Shown here: positions 8,655 to 17,230 of the stretch, in pieces
How the letters are laid out: each line of letters begins with the position of its first letter
Numbering within the stretch: position 1 is the first letter of the stretch
The notes under the pieces: generated by a model
Seen by the model: the letters and a program-made list of their open reading frames with translations, nothing else
Database searches by the model: none
What the model was told of the DNA's origin: nothing
Made by a program: the position numbers and the translations under genes
NCBI GenBank assembly: GCA_945925985.1
Contig: CAMELV010000017.1
Span: forward strand, 1-64,000
Origin: Comamonas sp. lk
Lineage (GTDB): Bacteria > Pseudomonadota > Gammaproteobacteria > Burkholderiales > Burkholderiaceae_C
Direction of reading: 5' to 3'
Length of the DNA stretch: 64,000 nt

Positions 8655-10019
8655 TCACGGCGCCAGCTCGCGCAGTTCCACGTAGGCCCGGCCGCGCTGG
8701 TCCTGAGCCCACAGCAGGTAAGCTTCGTCCAGTTTCTTTTCACGCAACAGGCCGCGCACCGCTTCCCGCTGTTCCCGTTGGCTGGTTTCCACGCGGCGCC
8801 GCTCAAGCACCTCGATCAAGTGAACGCCAAACCGGGACACCAGGGGCTCGCCGACCTGCCCCGGTGCCAGCCGGTTCATGAACTGCTCGAACTCGGGGAC
8901 AAACATACCTGGGCTGGCCCAGCCCAGGTCGCCGCCCTGGGCGGCACTGCCGTCTTGCGAATGCTGGCGAGCCAGTTCAGCAAAGCCGGCCTGGCCCGCC
9001 TGAATCTGGGCGCGGTAACCCAACAGTCGGTCTCTTGCGACAGCTTCGCTGAGCTGCGGGCCAGGTCGCAGCAAAATATGCCGACTACGGGTTTGCGTCA
9101 CCGCAGCAGGCGGCAGATTGGCGTCCTGGCGCTCCATCACCTTGAGCAAATGAAAGCCGGCGCCTGAGCGGACCAAGCCACTGACCTCACCGAACGCCAG
9201 CGTTTGGGTGGCGTCGACAAACAAGGACGGGTAGCGGTCCGCGGTGCGCAGCCCCAACTGGCCGCCATTGCTACGGTCGGGCGCATCTGAATCGGTCCGG
9301 GCCAGGTTGTTGAAGTCTTGGCCAGCCCGAATGCGCGCCAACAAGCCCTCGGCTCGGGCTTGCAGGTTGGCCACCTGCGCGTCGCTGGCGTCGTCGGGAA
9401 CGGCCACAAGAATTTGGGCCAGGTTGATTTGCCGAGTGCTCAGATCAGTGTTGCTTTGGGCTTCGCGGAAATACTGGTCAATCTCCAGCTCAGTCACCCT
9501 AGCCCTTGGTTCAAGCTCTCGATCGCGCAAGCGGGTCAGGCTAAGCTGGTCGCGCAGTTGGCTCCGAAACTGAGGCACGGAGACACCGTCTTCGACCAAC
9601 TTCCGGCGCATGTCGGCCACGGTCAGCTGATTTTGGCGGGCAATGTTCTGTTCGGCCAGGTCCACCGCGGCCTCGTCAATGCGGATTCCCGACTGATTGG
9701 CCAACTGCAGCTGGATCCGGTCGCCGATCAGTCGCTCCAGCACTTGGCGTGTCAACTCGTTTTTGTCCGGTAACGGCCGGCGCTGCTGGCTGAGCTGTTG
9801 CAGCGCGCGCTGCAGCTCGACCTGCAGCTCACTGTTGGTGATGGGCTCGGAGTTGACCAGCGCCACCACGAAATCCGCCTGCAGTGTCCTCACCGGGGCT
9901 GGCAGGGGCAGTCGCTGGCTGGGTTGCAGCTGCAGGCCTTGCGCCTGTGCGGCCAGACCCAAGACCACACCCAAGGCCAGGGCCAGGCTAGGTGGGAGTA
10001 AGCGAAACATCATCATCAT
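8655..10019 (-). CDS. surA: Periplasmic chaperone and peptidyl-prolyl isomerase SurA
   Basis: Escorts outer-membrane proteins, including LptD, across the periplasm. The 454 residues contain a signal peptide (cut near AQA at 25-27), an N-terminal chaperone domain (about 45-165) and two parvulin domains (about 190-300 and 310-410), recognisable by [11 protein letters not shown] and SRHILLRPG with the repeated GGQLGL/GGDLGW turns. Four ATG codons stand in a row at the start (MMMMF), directly abutting the lptD stop with no gap, so the exact start may be any of them and translation is probably coupled to lptD. Confidence 0.94.
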   Translation of the reverse strand: MMMMFRLLPPSLALALGVVLGLAAQAQGLQLQPSQRLPLPAPVRTLQADFVVALVNSEPITNSELQVELQRALQQLSQQRRPLPDKNELTRQVLERLIGDRIQLQLANQSGIRIDEAAVDLAEQNIARQNQLTVADMRRKLVEDGVSVPQFRSQLRDQLSLTRLRDRELEPRARVTELEIDQYFREAQSNTDLSTRQINLAQILVAVPDDASDAQVANLQARAEGLLARIRAGQDFNNLARTDSDAPDRSNGGQLGLRTADRYPSLFVDATQTLAFGEVSGLVRSGAGFHLLKVMERQDANLPPAAVTQTRSRHILLRPGPQLSEAVARDRLLGYRAQIQAGQAGFAELARQHSQDGSAAQGGDLGWASPGMFVPEFEQFMNRLAPGQVGEPLVSRFGVHLIEVLERRRVETSQREQREAVRGLLREKKLDEAYLLWAQDQRGRAYVELRELAP

Positions 10020-12407
10020 TCAATCATAGTTGTTGAAGCGGCTGGTTGGGCTAACGGGTTCCCGAAGCAATTGATAGCCCGGAATATTGGCTTTCAAGGT
10101 CTGCAACGGGTTGACCCCCAGCCTCGTGAAGCCCACAAACTCCAGCTGAAACATGATACGGGAGGTGGCCGACGTGCTGCTGGTCTGCAACCGTTCCAGA
10201 GCGACCCGCCCAAGCCAACAGCAGGCGTCGTACTCCAGGCCCAGCACGGTATTGACCAATCGGCCTTCACTGAGGCTGTAATTGAGACGGCCAACGCTGT
10301 ACCAGCGGCCGCCGCCCTGACCACGTCCCGCGCCAAGATCCTGACCGCGGTCGCCCCACAGGTCATTGATCGGCCACTGCCAACCCAGATCGACCTGCTC
10401 GCTGCTGTCGCGCTGAAAACGGTAGGCGCCGCTGACCACCCGGTACAGGCCAGGGCTGTAGCGCGCACCAGCGGTGGTGCGGACCGGCAGCTCAGTGTTG
10501 GCGTTGAACTGCACCGAGGTTTCGAAGGCCCACCGTGGGTCCCACGTGACGGTCGTGCCCAGCAACAGATCGCTCAACCGGTCAGCCACAGCCGCGCCGC
10601 CCGGCAGGGTCACGTTCTGTTCGGTAAAGCGCAGCCGTTGCGCCACCCCGAAGCGCAGCGATTCGACGCCGTTGTCGGGGTTGAGCAAACGGGTGGTCAG
10701 GCCAAGGGTCAGCAGGTTGCTGTCGGCGATGCGGTCGTTGCCGACAAAGGCGTTTTCAGTGAAGATGGTGGCGAAGCTGAAGTCATTGGCGCCCGAATCG
10801 TAGTTTGGCAACAGGCGCTGATCGCGGTAGGGCGTGTGAACGTAAAAAGCGCGCGGCTCCAAGGTCTGGCGCAGCTTGCGGCCAAACAGGTCAGCGTCGC
10901 GCTCAAACACCAAGCCGCTGTCCAGGCTCAACGTCGGCACCACCCGGTTGGCTGCGCTGGCGCCGTCGGCCAGCGGCGTATCGAACTGGTAGGCGGTGGC
11001 GTGCAATTGCAGCCGCGGCGTTACGAAACCGCCCGGCATCAGCCAGGGCCGCGCCACCTGCAGCACAGCAAAGGCGCGTTCGCCATCCGGCTGGCCGGTG
11101 AGCGCGCTGGCAGATTGGAACCGGGTGTAGTCGGCCTGAAAGCTCAGGTCATACCCTTGGAGGTCGTCGCGCTGGTAACGCGTTGCCAGTTGCGGCAGGC
11201 GGTCGTAGGGCGGGATGATGGGCGATGCAGGATCTTGCAGGGTCTGCCACTTCAGGGTTCGCAAGCTGTGGGAAAAGTAACCATCTGCCCAGCCGAGGTT
11301 GGCGTCGTTGGCCAACAAGCGCTGTGTCAAGGAGGCGTTGCTGCGGGTAAAGTCCCGCCAATAGTTGTCGTCGCTGACACGGTTCAGGCTCAGGCTGAAG
11401 GCCAAGGACCCGGTGGCGAATGGGTTGGGCACATTGGCTTGATGGTTGGCCGTCAAACCCCAGCGGTTGATGCTGCGCAGTGGGTCATTGGGCATCAGGT
11501 CCAGGCGCAACTGACCCAAATAGTCGGTCTCCAAGTAGCGGAATTCGCTGGCCAGGTTAATCCCACGCTTGCTCATCAGGGTGGGTGTCAGGGTGGCATC
11601 ACGGTTCGGCGCAATGTTCCAGTAATAGGGCAGTGCGAGCTCAATGCCGTTAACGTCGTCCAAACCGGGCGTGGGCGGCAGCAGCCCCGACTTGCGCTGG
11701 TCGGTCAACGGAAAGCTGAGGTAGGGTATGGGCAGCAGGGGAACCTGCATGAAGCTCAGCACCGCACCTTCAGCGGTACCGACCTCTTCCTCGTTGTCCA
11801 GTCGCAGCGTGCTCGCGCGCAAGATCCAGTCGGGCAACCAATCCGGGCCAGGTTGGCGGGTGCAGGTGGTCAACGTAGCCTGTCGGATCACGGTGCGATG
11901 TTCATCCAGAAAGTCAAGGCGCTCGGCTTCACCATGGGCATCGTTACTACGGAAGTAATAGCGTGGTTGTTTGAAAAACCCCTCGAAAGACTCCAGCTTG
12001 AGCTCCATCAGCGGGCCTTCGTAGACGTTGCCGGCGCGGTTGACGCGGACCTGGCCTCGCGCGCGGGCCTGGTCATCGGGCTGGTAGTACTCCAGCCGGT
12101 CAGCCTGAATGACGATATCACCCCGGCGCAGCTGCGCTCCGCCCTCGATCACGGTCTCCAGATCCGGGCGACCGTACAAGCGCTCACCACTGACGAAAAC
12201 CGGCAGGTCCCGCCGCACCTCGGGGGCGATCAGTTCTTGCAGCTGGTCACTGCTCTTGAGCAACAGGGCGGCCTCAACCGGTTGAGGGCCGGGTAAGGGC
12301 GCGATCGATTGAGCGCCAGCCCAGCTCGCCTGCAGGACGAGTAGTCCAGCAAGCCACCCGCCAAGGCGGCCAGGCCATTGCTTGAGATCAGGCAGCGGGG
12401 AGCGCAT
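10020..12407 (-). CDS. lptD: LPS assembly outer-membrane protein LptD
   Basis: Inserts lipopolysaccharide into the outer leaflet, with LptE. The 795 residues show a signal peptide (to about 33), an OstA jellyroll domain (about 70-200, VIEGGAQLRRGDIVIQADRLEY) and a C-terminal beta-barrel. Cysteine content is unusual: the E. coli protein has four (31, 173, 724, 725), while here I see only the one in TTCTRQ and the pair in DACCWLG, with none in the N-terminal segment. One interdomain disulphide is still possible. It is the first gene of the operon with surA and rsmA and is divergent from amgK. Confidence 0.95.
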   Translation of the reverse strand: MRSPLPDLKQWPGRLGGWLAGLLVLQASWAGAQSIAPLPGPQPVEAALLLKSSDQLQELIAPEVRRDLPVFVSGERLYGRPDLETVIEGGAQLRRGDIVIQADRLEYYQPDDQARARGQVRVNRAGNVYEGPLMELKLESFEGFFKQPRYYFRSNDAHGEAERLDFLDEHRTVIRQATLTTCTRQPGPDWLPDWILRASTLRLDNEEEVGTAEGAVLSFMQVPLLPIPYLSFPLTDQRKSGLLPPTPGLDDVNGIELALPYYWNIAPNRDATLTPTLMSKRGINLASEFRYLETDYLGQLRLDLMPNDPLRSINRWGLTANHQANVPNPFATGSLAFSLSLNRVSDDNYWRDFTRSNASLTQRLLANDANLGWADGYFSHSLRTLKWQTLQDPASPIIPPYDRLPQLATRYQRDDLQGYDLSFQADYTRFQSASALTGQPDGERAFAVLQVARPWLMPGGFVTPRLQLHATAYQFDTPLADGASAANRVVPTLSLDSGLVFERDADLFGRKLRQTLEPRAFYVHTPYRDQRLLPNYDSGANDFSFATIFTENAFVGNDRIADSNLLTLGLTTRLLNPDNGVESLRFGVAQRLRFTEQNVTLPGGAAVADRLSDLLLGTTVTWDPRWAFETSVQFNANTELPVRTTAGARYSPGLYRVVSGAYRFQRDSSEQVDLGWQWPINDLWGDRGQDLGAGRGQGGGRWYSVGRLNYSLSEGRLVNTVLGLEYDACCWLGRVALERLQTSSTSATSRIMFQLEFVGFTRLGVNPLQTLKANIPGYQLLREPVSPTSRFNNYD

Positions 12408-12506
12408 CGGCAGACGGGTTTGAGGGTAGGGTCAGCAACAGGCAAATCAGGTCGAGGGGGTCAGCGTGAACCGTCCCGAAGCACGGCTTTGTAGAATCGA
12501 TTATCC

Positions 12507-13583
12507 ATGAGCCTTGTCCAGCCCCACGCCCCCGAGCCATTCGCATCGCCCCTTTGGCCTGACCCGGAACGTGAAGCCGCTTTCCGGAACTGGCTGGCCA
12601 GCCTGGCAGCAAGCCAGGGACTGGACGCCAGCTCGGTGCGGCTGGCCTCGGCCGACGCCAGTTTCCGGCGCTACCTGCGGGTTGACGGTGCGCAAGGCAG
12701 CCGCATCATCATGGACGCACCGCCGGACAAGGAAAATTGCCAACCCTTCGTCAAAGTGGCAAAGCTGATGAACGGAGCCGGCCTGCTGGCGCCTGAAGTG
12801 TTGGCCTGGGACGAGCCCAACGGCTTCATGCTGCTGAGCGATTTGGGCACCCAGACCATGATGCAAGCCATTGACCCGGCCCAGCCGGAGGCCAACCTGG
12901 GCCTGTACCTGCAGGCGGTGGACGCCCTGGTGACCTGGCAGAGCGCCTCACAAGCCGATGTGCTGCCGCCTTACGACCAGGCGCTGCTGAGCCGCGAACT
13001 GGGGCTGTTCCCCGAGTGGTACCTGGGCCGTTACCGGGGCCTGACGCTGGACCCCGCGCAGCAAGGTACGCTGGACGCTGCCTTTGCCGCCATCATGGCG
13101 CAGAACCTGACCTGGCCCCAGGTCTATGTGCACCGCGACTTCATGCCGCGCAACCTGATGGTGGCGGGCGAGCAACTGGGCGTGCTGGATTTTCAGGACG
13201 CGGTGTACGGCCCGATCACCTACGACGTGGCCAGCCTGATGCGCGACGCCTTTCTAAGCTGGGATGAGGATTTTTGCCTGGACATCACGGTGCGCTACTG
13301 GGAGCGGGCGCGCCGGGCCGGGTTGCCGGTAGGTGACGATTTTGGCGAGTTTTACCGGGGCGTGGAGTGGATGGGGCTGCAGCGCCATCTCAAAGTAGCC
13401 GGCATCTTTGCCCGGCTGACGCTGCGCGACGACAAGCCTCAGTACCTGGCCGACACGCCGCGTTTCATCGGCTACATCCGCGCCACCTGCAACCGTTACC
13501 GCGAGCTTAAACCGCTGCTGCGGCTGGTGGATCAGGTCGAGGGCGTGGCGGCGGCGAGCGGCTATGCCTTTGGCCGGGTATGA
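12507..13583 (+). CDS. amgK: Amino-sugar kinase AmgK (MurNAc/GlcNAc anomeric kinase)
   Basis: This is an aminoglycoside-phosphotransferase-fold kinase of 358 residues. In known cases it phosphorylates the anomeric position of N-acetylmuramate or N-acetylglucosamine for peptidoglycan recycling. The catalytic loop VHRDFMPRNLMV and the metal motif LDFQDAVYGP lie near residues 205-235. A position divergent from lptD is where amgK is found in many Proteobacteria. Its usual partner murU, the uridylyltransferase, is not next to it here; rsmE follows instead. The substrate is taken from family and context. Confidence 0.85.
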   Translation: MSLVQPHAPEPFASPLWPDPEREAAFRNWLASLAASQGLDASSVRLASADASFRRYLRVDGAQGSRIIMDAPPDKENCQPFVKVAKLMNGAGLLAPEVLAWDEPNGFMLLSDLGTQTMMQAIDPAQPEANLGLYLQAVDALVTWQSASQADVLPPYDQALLSRELGLFPEWYLGRYRGLTLDPAQQGTLDAAFAAIMAQNLTWPQVYVHRDFMPRNLMVAGEQLGVLDFQDAVYGPITYDVASLMRDAFLSWDEDFCLDITVRYWERARRAGLPVGDDFGEFYRGVEWMGLQRHLKVAGIFARLTLRDDKPQYLADTPRFIGYIRATCNRYRELKPLLRLVDQVEGVAAASGYAFGRV

Positions 13584-13597
13584 GTCAGTGATGAGTC

Positions 13598-13654
13598 AAA
13601 TCAGGCTCCAGGCCACGTCCAGCAAGCGTTTTATGCTATATAATTTATAGCAAT
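13598..13654 (-). repeat. Intergenic repeat copy 2
   Basis: Read on the minus strand this is TTGCTATAAATTATATAGCA followed by a spacer and GGCCTGGAGCCTGATTT, the same unit as 2614-2671 and 16331-16389. It fills the gap between amgK and rsmE. Confidence 0.65.
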
Positions 13655-13660
13655 TAAACT

Positions 13661-14386
13661 ATGCCCCGTTTTTATTGCCCGGCGCCACTGCAGCCTGACG
13701 CTCTGTTGAGCCTGCCGGCGCAGGCGGCGCGCCATGTGCAGGTGCTGCGTCTGCAACCCGGCCAGGCGCTGACCCTGTTCAATGGCGAAGGCGGCGAGTT
13801 TGCCGCCACGGTCACGCAGATGGGCCGCAGCGAAGTGCAGGTCCGCGTCGGCGCCCACCAGCCACTGGACCGAGCGGCGCGCCACGCGGTCACGCTGGCC
13901 GTGGGCATGCCGGCCAACGAGCGCATGGACTGGCTGGTGGAAAAAGCCACCGAGCTGGGCGCGGCTGCCCTGCAGCCGCTGATGACCGAACGCAGCGTGC
14001 TGCGCCTGAGCGGCGAGCGCGCCGAGAAAAAAGTGGCGCACTGGCACAGCGTGGCAGTGGCCGCCAGCGAGCAGTGCGGCGGCAACCGGGTGCCACCGGT
14101 GCGGCCGGTCAGCACACTGGCCGCCTGGTTGGCTGGCCTGCCGGCGGCGCCCGCCGGCGCCCGTTTGCTGCTGTCGCTGCGACCGCCCTGCCCGGGCTTG
14201 CTTAACGCAGTGGCACAGTTGGCGCCCGACGCCCCTATCACCCTGCTGTCGGGCCCCGAAGGGGGCCTGAGCCCGGTCGAAGAAGACGCCGCGCTGGCGG
14301 CCGGCTTTGTTGCCGTGAGCCTGGGCCAGCGTACCCTGCGCGCCGAAACTGCGGCGCTTTCGGCGCTGGCGGCCTTGCTGCTCTGA
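13661..14386 (+). CDS. rsmE: 16S rRNA m3U1498 methyltransferase RsmE
   Basis: Methylates N3 of U1498 in 16S rRNA. The 241 residues comprise a PUA-like N-terminal domain (1-75) and a SPOUT methylase domain. The trefoil knot is marked by LLSGPEGGLSPVEE and the closing VSLGQRTLRAETA near the C-terminus, both diagnostic for the family. ATG 13661 lies only 7 bases after the repeat element and has no strong ribosome site, so expression may be low. Family call is firm. Confidence 0.94.
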   Translation: MPRFYCPAPLQPDALLSLPAQAARHVQVLRLQPGQALTLFNGEGGEFAATVTQMGRSEVQVRVGAHQPLDRAARHAVTLAVGMPANERMDWLVEKATELGAAALQPLMTERSVLRLSGERAEKKVAHWHSVAVAASEQCGGNRVPPVRPVSTLAAWLAGLPAAPAGARLLLSLRPPCPGLLNAVAQLAPDAPITLLSGPEGGLSPVEEDAALAAGFVAVSLGQRTLRAETAALSALAALLL

Positions 14387-14447
14387 GCCATTGGCAGCCC
14401 AGGTCACCGCCCCTCAGCTCTTGTCAAACTCAACCGGAATGCCTGCC

Positions 14448-14540
14448 ATGTCCCAGTTTCTTCTGCCCTCCGAGTTCATCAAATCGCCCGCCCAGGTGCG
14501 CAACAGCGGCTGGCGCCTGACTACGCTGGCGGTTTCATGA
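14448..14540 (+). CDS. 30-residue ORF overlapping the MFS gene start
   Basis: An ATG at 14448 opens a 30-codon frame (MSQFLLPSEF...TLAVS) that ends in TGA at 14538-14540. The stop overlaps the ATG of the MFS transporter in the arrangement ATGA. That geometry suggests translational coupling: a leader ORF or a small protein. It could also be the remnant of a longer gene between rsmE and the transporter. No ribosome site stands out and I recognise no family. Confidence 0.4.
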   Translation: MSQFLLPSEFIKSPAQVRNSGWRLTTLAVS

Positions 14541-15718
14541 GCCGGCCCCTGTGGCTGCTGGCGCTGTGCCAGGGCCTGTTCCTGACCAACAACGTGGTCT
14601 TCATCGCCATCAACGGGCTGGTCGGCCTGAGCCTGGCACCGCTGGGCTGGATGGCCACCCTGCCGGTGATGGGCTATGTGGTGGGCGGTGCCCTGTCCAC
14701 CAACCTGGTGGCGGCCACGCAGAGTCGCTTAGGGCGCAAGCATTCTTTCCAGCTCGGCCTACTGGTGGCGCTGGGGTCTAGCCTGCTGTGCGCCTGGGCG
14801 GTGTTCGACAAAAATTTCTGGCTGCTGTGCGCTGCCACCGTGGTCGCCGGCTACTACAGTGCCAATGGCAACCTGTACCGGTTTGCTGCCGCCGAGCTGG
14901 CGCCGCCCGCCTGGCGCGAAAAAGCGGTGTCGCTGGTGATGGCCGGTGGCCTGTTGGGTGCGGTCGCAGGCCCCAACCTGGCCAACCACACCCGCACCCT
15001 GCTGGGCGTGCCTTTTGCCGGTGCCTACCTGGCTCTGGCGGTCGTGGCGCTGCTGTCGATGCTGCTCATGGCGCTGATCGACTTTCCGCCAGCACCGGTC
15101 AAAAAGCCTGGCGCGGGCGGGCGGCCCCTGAGCATCATCATGCGCCAACCGATGTTTGTGGTGGCTGCGGCGGCGGGCGCGCTGGGCTATGGCGTGATGA
15201 ACCTGCTGATGGCCGCCACCCCGCTGGCCATGCAGCAGTGCGGGCTGCCCTTTGGCGACACCGCGCTGGTGCTGGAGTGGCATGTGATCGGCATGTTTGC
15301 CCCCGGCTTTTTCACCGGGCACCTGATCAAACGGTTTGGCACACTGCCCATCATGGGGGTGGGCGTGCTGCTCATGGCGCTGTGCGTCGCCGTCGCCCTG
15401 ACCGGGGTGGAACTGCACCAGTTCGTGGCGGCGCTGTTCCTGCTCGGTGTGGGCTGGAACTTCCTGTTCACCGGCAGCACCACGCTGTCGCTGCAAACCT
15501 ACGCCCCCGAGGAAAAAGACCAGGCGCAGGGCGCGTTGAACTTCTTTGTTTTTGCCGTGATGGCGCTGAGCTCCTTTGGCTCCGGCCTGCTGGTCACCAC
15601 CCAGGGTTGGGCGCTGCTCAACCTGGGCTCCTTGCTGCCGTTGGCTGTCACCGGCGCCGGCCTGCTGTGGCTAGCGCGCCACCAGCGGCGGGCGGCCTTG
15701 CTGGTGCGGCCGGCCTGA
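14537..15718 (+). CDS. MFS transporter
   Basis: The 393-residue protein has about twelve hydrophobic segments and the loop between helices 2 and 3 (AATQSRLGRKHSFQLG) that carries the major facilitator GxxxDRxGRK-like motif in degenerate form. It is an inner-membrane transporter of unknown substrate. The ATG overlaps the stop of a 30-codon ORF, and chaC follows after 26 bases, so rsmE, this gene and chaC may be one transcript. Substrate cannot be inferred. Confidence 0.85.
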   Translation: MSRPLWLLALCQGLFLTNNVVFIAINGLVGLSLAPLGWMATLPVMGYVVGGALSTNLVAATQSRLGRKHSFQLGLLVALGSSLLCAWAVFDKNFWLLCAATVVAGYYSANGNLYRFAAAELAPPAWREKAVSLVMAGGLLGAVAGPNLANHTRTLLGVPFAGAYLALAVVALLSMLLMALIDFPPAPVKKPGAGGRPLSIIMRQPMFVVAAAAGALGYGVMNLLMAATPLAMQQCGLPFGDTALVLEWHVIGMFAPGFFTGHLIKRFGTLPIMGVGVLLMALCVAVALTGVELHQFVAALFLLGVGWNFLFTGSTTLSLQTYAPEEKDQAQGALNFFVFAVMALSSFGSGLLVTTQGWALLNLGSLLPLAVTGAGLLWLARHQRRAALLVRPA

Positions 15719-15744
15719 ACGCCAACACCCCGGGCTGACCCCGC

Positions 15745-16332
15745 ATGAGCGCCCTGCCACTGCAGCTGCGTGACCCTGCGCCCATGCTGGCGCAGGCGCT
15801 GCGCGACTGGGGCGGCGAGCAGGACTTGTGGGTGTTTGGCTATGCCTCGCTGATCTGGCGGCCCGAGTTTGAGGCGGTCGAGCAGCGGCTGGCCAGGCTG
15901 CATGGCTACCACCGGGCGCTGCAAATGTGGAGTCGGGTCAACCGCGGCACACCGGAGTGCCCGGGCCTGGTGTTTGCACTGCTCAGCGGCGGCAGTTGCC
16001 AGGGCATGGCATTCCGGATTGCGCAGGCGCAGGGCGAGCAGGCGCTACGCCAGTTGTGGCCCCGTGAAATGGTGACCGGCGTCTATGACCCCAAGTGGCT
16101 GCGCTGCCAGACCGATCAGGGACCGGTGCGGGCGCTGGCTTTCACCCTGCCACGCCACAGCCCCAACTACACGGGTGATCTGCCAGCGGCGCGCTACCAG
16201 CAGATTTTTGCCCAGGCCAGCGGCCGCTATGGCAGCACGCTGGACTACGCACGCCAGACCCATGAGCACCTGCTGCGACTGGGTATTCGGGACGCCGCGT
16301 TGGCCGGCTTACTGCGGCTAGTTAAGAGCTAA
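15745..16332 (+). CDS. chaC: Glutathione-specific gamma-glutamylcyclotransferase ChaC
   Basis: Splits glutathione into 5-oxoproline and Cys-Gly in the cytoplasm. The 195 residues carry the substrate loop VFGYASLIWRP (30-40) and the catalytic glutamate E108 in LWPREMVTGVY, both typical of the ChaC family at normal length. Cys-Gly from this reaction would feed the peptidase and thiol metabolism genes encoded just downstream on the other strand, though no shared control is visible. Its stop lies at the edge of intergenic repeat copy 3. Confidence 0.9.
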   Translation: MSALPLQLRDPAPMLAQALRDWGGEQDLWVFGYASLIWRPEFEAVEQRLARLHGYHRALQMWSRVNRGTPECPGLVFALLSGGSCQGMAFRIAQAQGEQALRQLWPREMVTGVYDPKWLRCQTDQGPVRALAFTLPRHSPNYTGDLPAARYQQIFAQASGRYGSTLDYARQTHEHLLRLGIRDAALAGLLRLVKS

Positions 16333-16389
16333 ATCAGCCTCCAGCCCTTGCTGTATATAGGGTTATAGCTATGTTTTATATAGCAAATC
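16331..16389 (-). repeat. Intergenic repeat copy 3
   Basis: Read on the minus strand: TTGCTATATAAAACATAGC, a spacer, then GGGCTGGAGGCTGATTT, matching copies 1 and 2. It lies between the convergent chaC and hydrolase genes. The last codons and the stop of the hydrolase (16376-16378) fall inside it, so the repeat may have supplied that protein's C-terminus. Confidence 0.65.
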
Positions 16390-17230
16390 GGGGGTCTAAC
16401 CAGCCCCGAAGCACCGCCAGAACCTGGCTGCGGCCGGGCTCGGCCTCGTTGAAAATCTCGTGGTACAGGGGCTCGAAGCACTGGCTGCTGAGCACCTGCG
16501 CTGGTGCGGCCGCGGCAAAAGCCCGGCTGCCGGCCGGGTTGACCAGCTTGTCGGCGCCGGCATACAGCAGCAGAGTTGGCAAGGCCCAGCCCGGTGCTGT
16601 CGCCAGCACCGCCGCGCTGTCATCGGCAATGAAGCGGGCCAGGCGCGCCGCAATGCGGTCGTGCACCAGTGGGTCGCTCTGGTAGGCTGCCACCACCGCC
16701 GGGTCATGCGAGATCAGCCGGGCATCCAGTCCGTTGCCCACCCGCAGGTTCGGCAGCAGAGATGGCAGCACTGCCACCAGCAGCTTTTGCACCGGGTTCA
16801 AACCCGGGTCGAGCGCTGGTGAGGACAGCACCAGCGCGTCCACTGGTCGCCGCTGCAGGGCGACAAAGCGGGCCGCCACCAGGCCGCCCATGCTGTGGCC
16901 CAGCAGCAGCAGCGGGCGGCCAGCAGCCACAGTGGCACGGGTATGGTCGACCACCAGTGCCAGGTCGTCCAGCAATTTGGTGGCCGTAGGCAGACCACCG
17001 CGTGGGCCTTGGGATGCGCCGTGGCCGTATTGGTCATAGGCCCGCACGGCATAGCCCCAGCTGTTCAGGGCTTGGGCCAGCGCCGCGTAGCGGCCCATGT
17101 GCTCGCCCAGCCCATGCACGATGAGCACCGTGGCGCGCGCTCCTTGGCCTGCCGGCAGTTGCCAGTCACAGAGGGCCAGGCCTTGCAACTGCGAGCGCTG
17201 CCCGGCCAGTGCCGACGCAGCTGCGCTCAT
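16376..17230 (-). CDS. Alpha/beta hydrolase, monoacylglycerol-lipase-like
   Basis: A 284-residue serine hydrolase. It has the oxyanion loop VLIVHGLGEH (near 35-44), AYDQYGHGAS (65-73), and the nucleophile elbow LLGHSMGG with S113. The aspartate and histidine of the triad are expected in ADKLVNPAG and YHEIFNE near the C-terminus, both present. This pattern is that of monoglyceride lipases and related lysophospholipases. ATG 17230 is chosen because it overlaps the upstream peptidase stop as ATGA; longer upstream frames run antisense-like through the peptidase gene. Substrate is not known. Confidence 0.85.
   Translation of the reverse strand: MSAAASALAGQRSQLQGLALCDWQLPAGQGARATVLIVHGLGEHMGRYAALAQALNSWGYAVRAYDQYGHGASQGPRGGLPTATKLLDDLALVVDHTRATVAAGRPLLLLGHSMGGLVAARFVALQRRPVDALVLSSPALDPGLNPVQKLLVAVLPSLLPNLRVGNGLDARLISHDPAVVAAYQSDPLVHDRIAARLARFIADDSAAVLATAPGWALPTLLLYAGADKLVNPAGSRAFAAAAPAQVLSSQCFEPLYHEIFNEAEPGRSQVLAVLRGWLDPRFAI

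Noticed and set aside
10071..12296. 741-codon open frame on the strand opposite lptD
   Set aside because: It lies wholly antisense to lptD, has low-complexity composition and matches no domain; it results from codon bias in a GC-rich gene.
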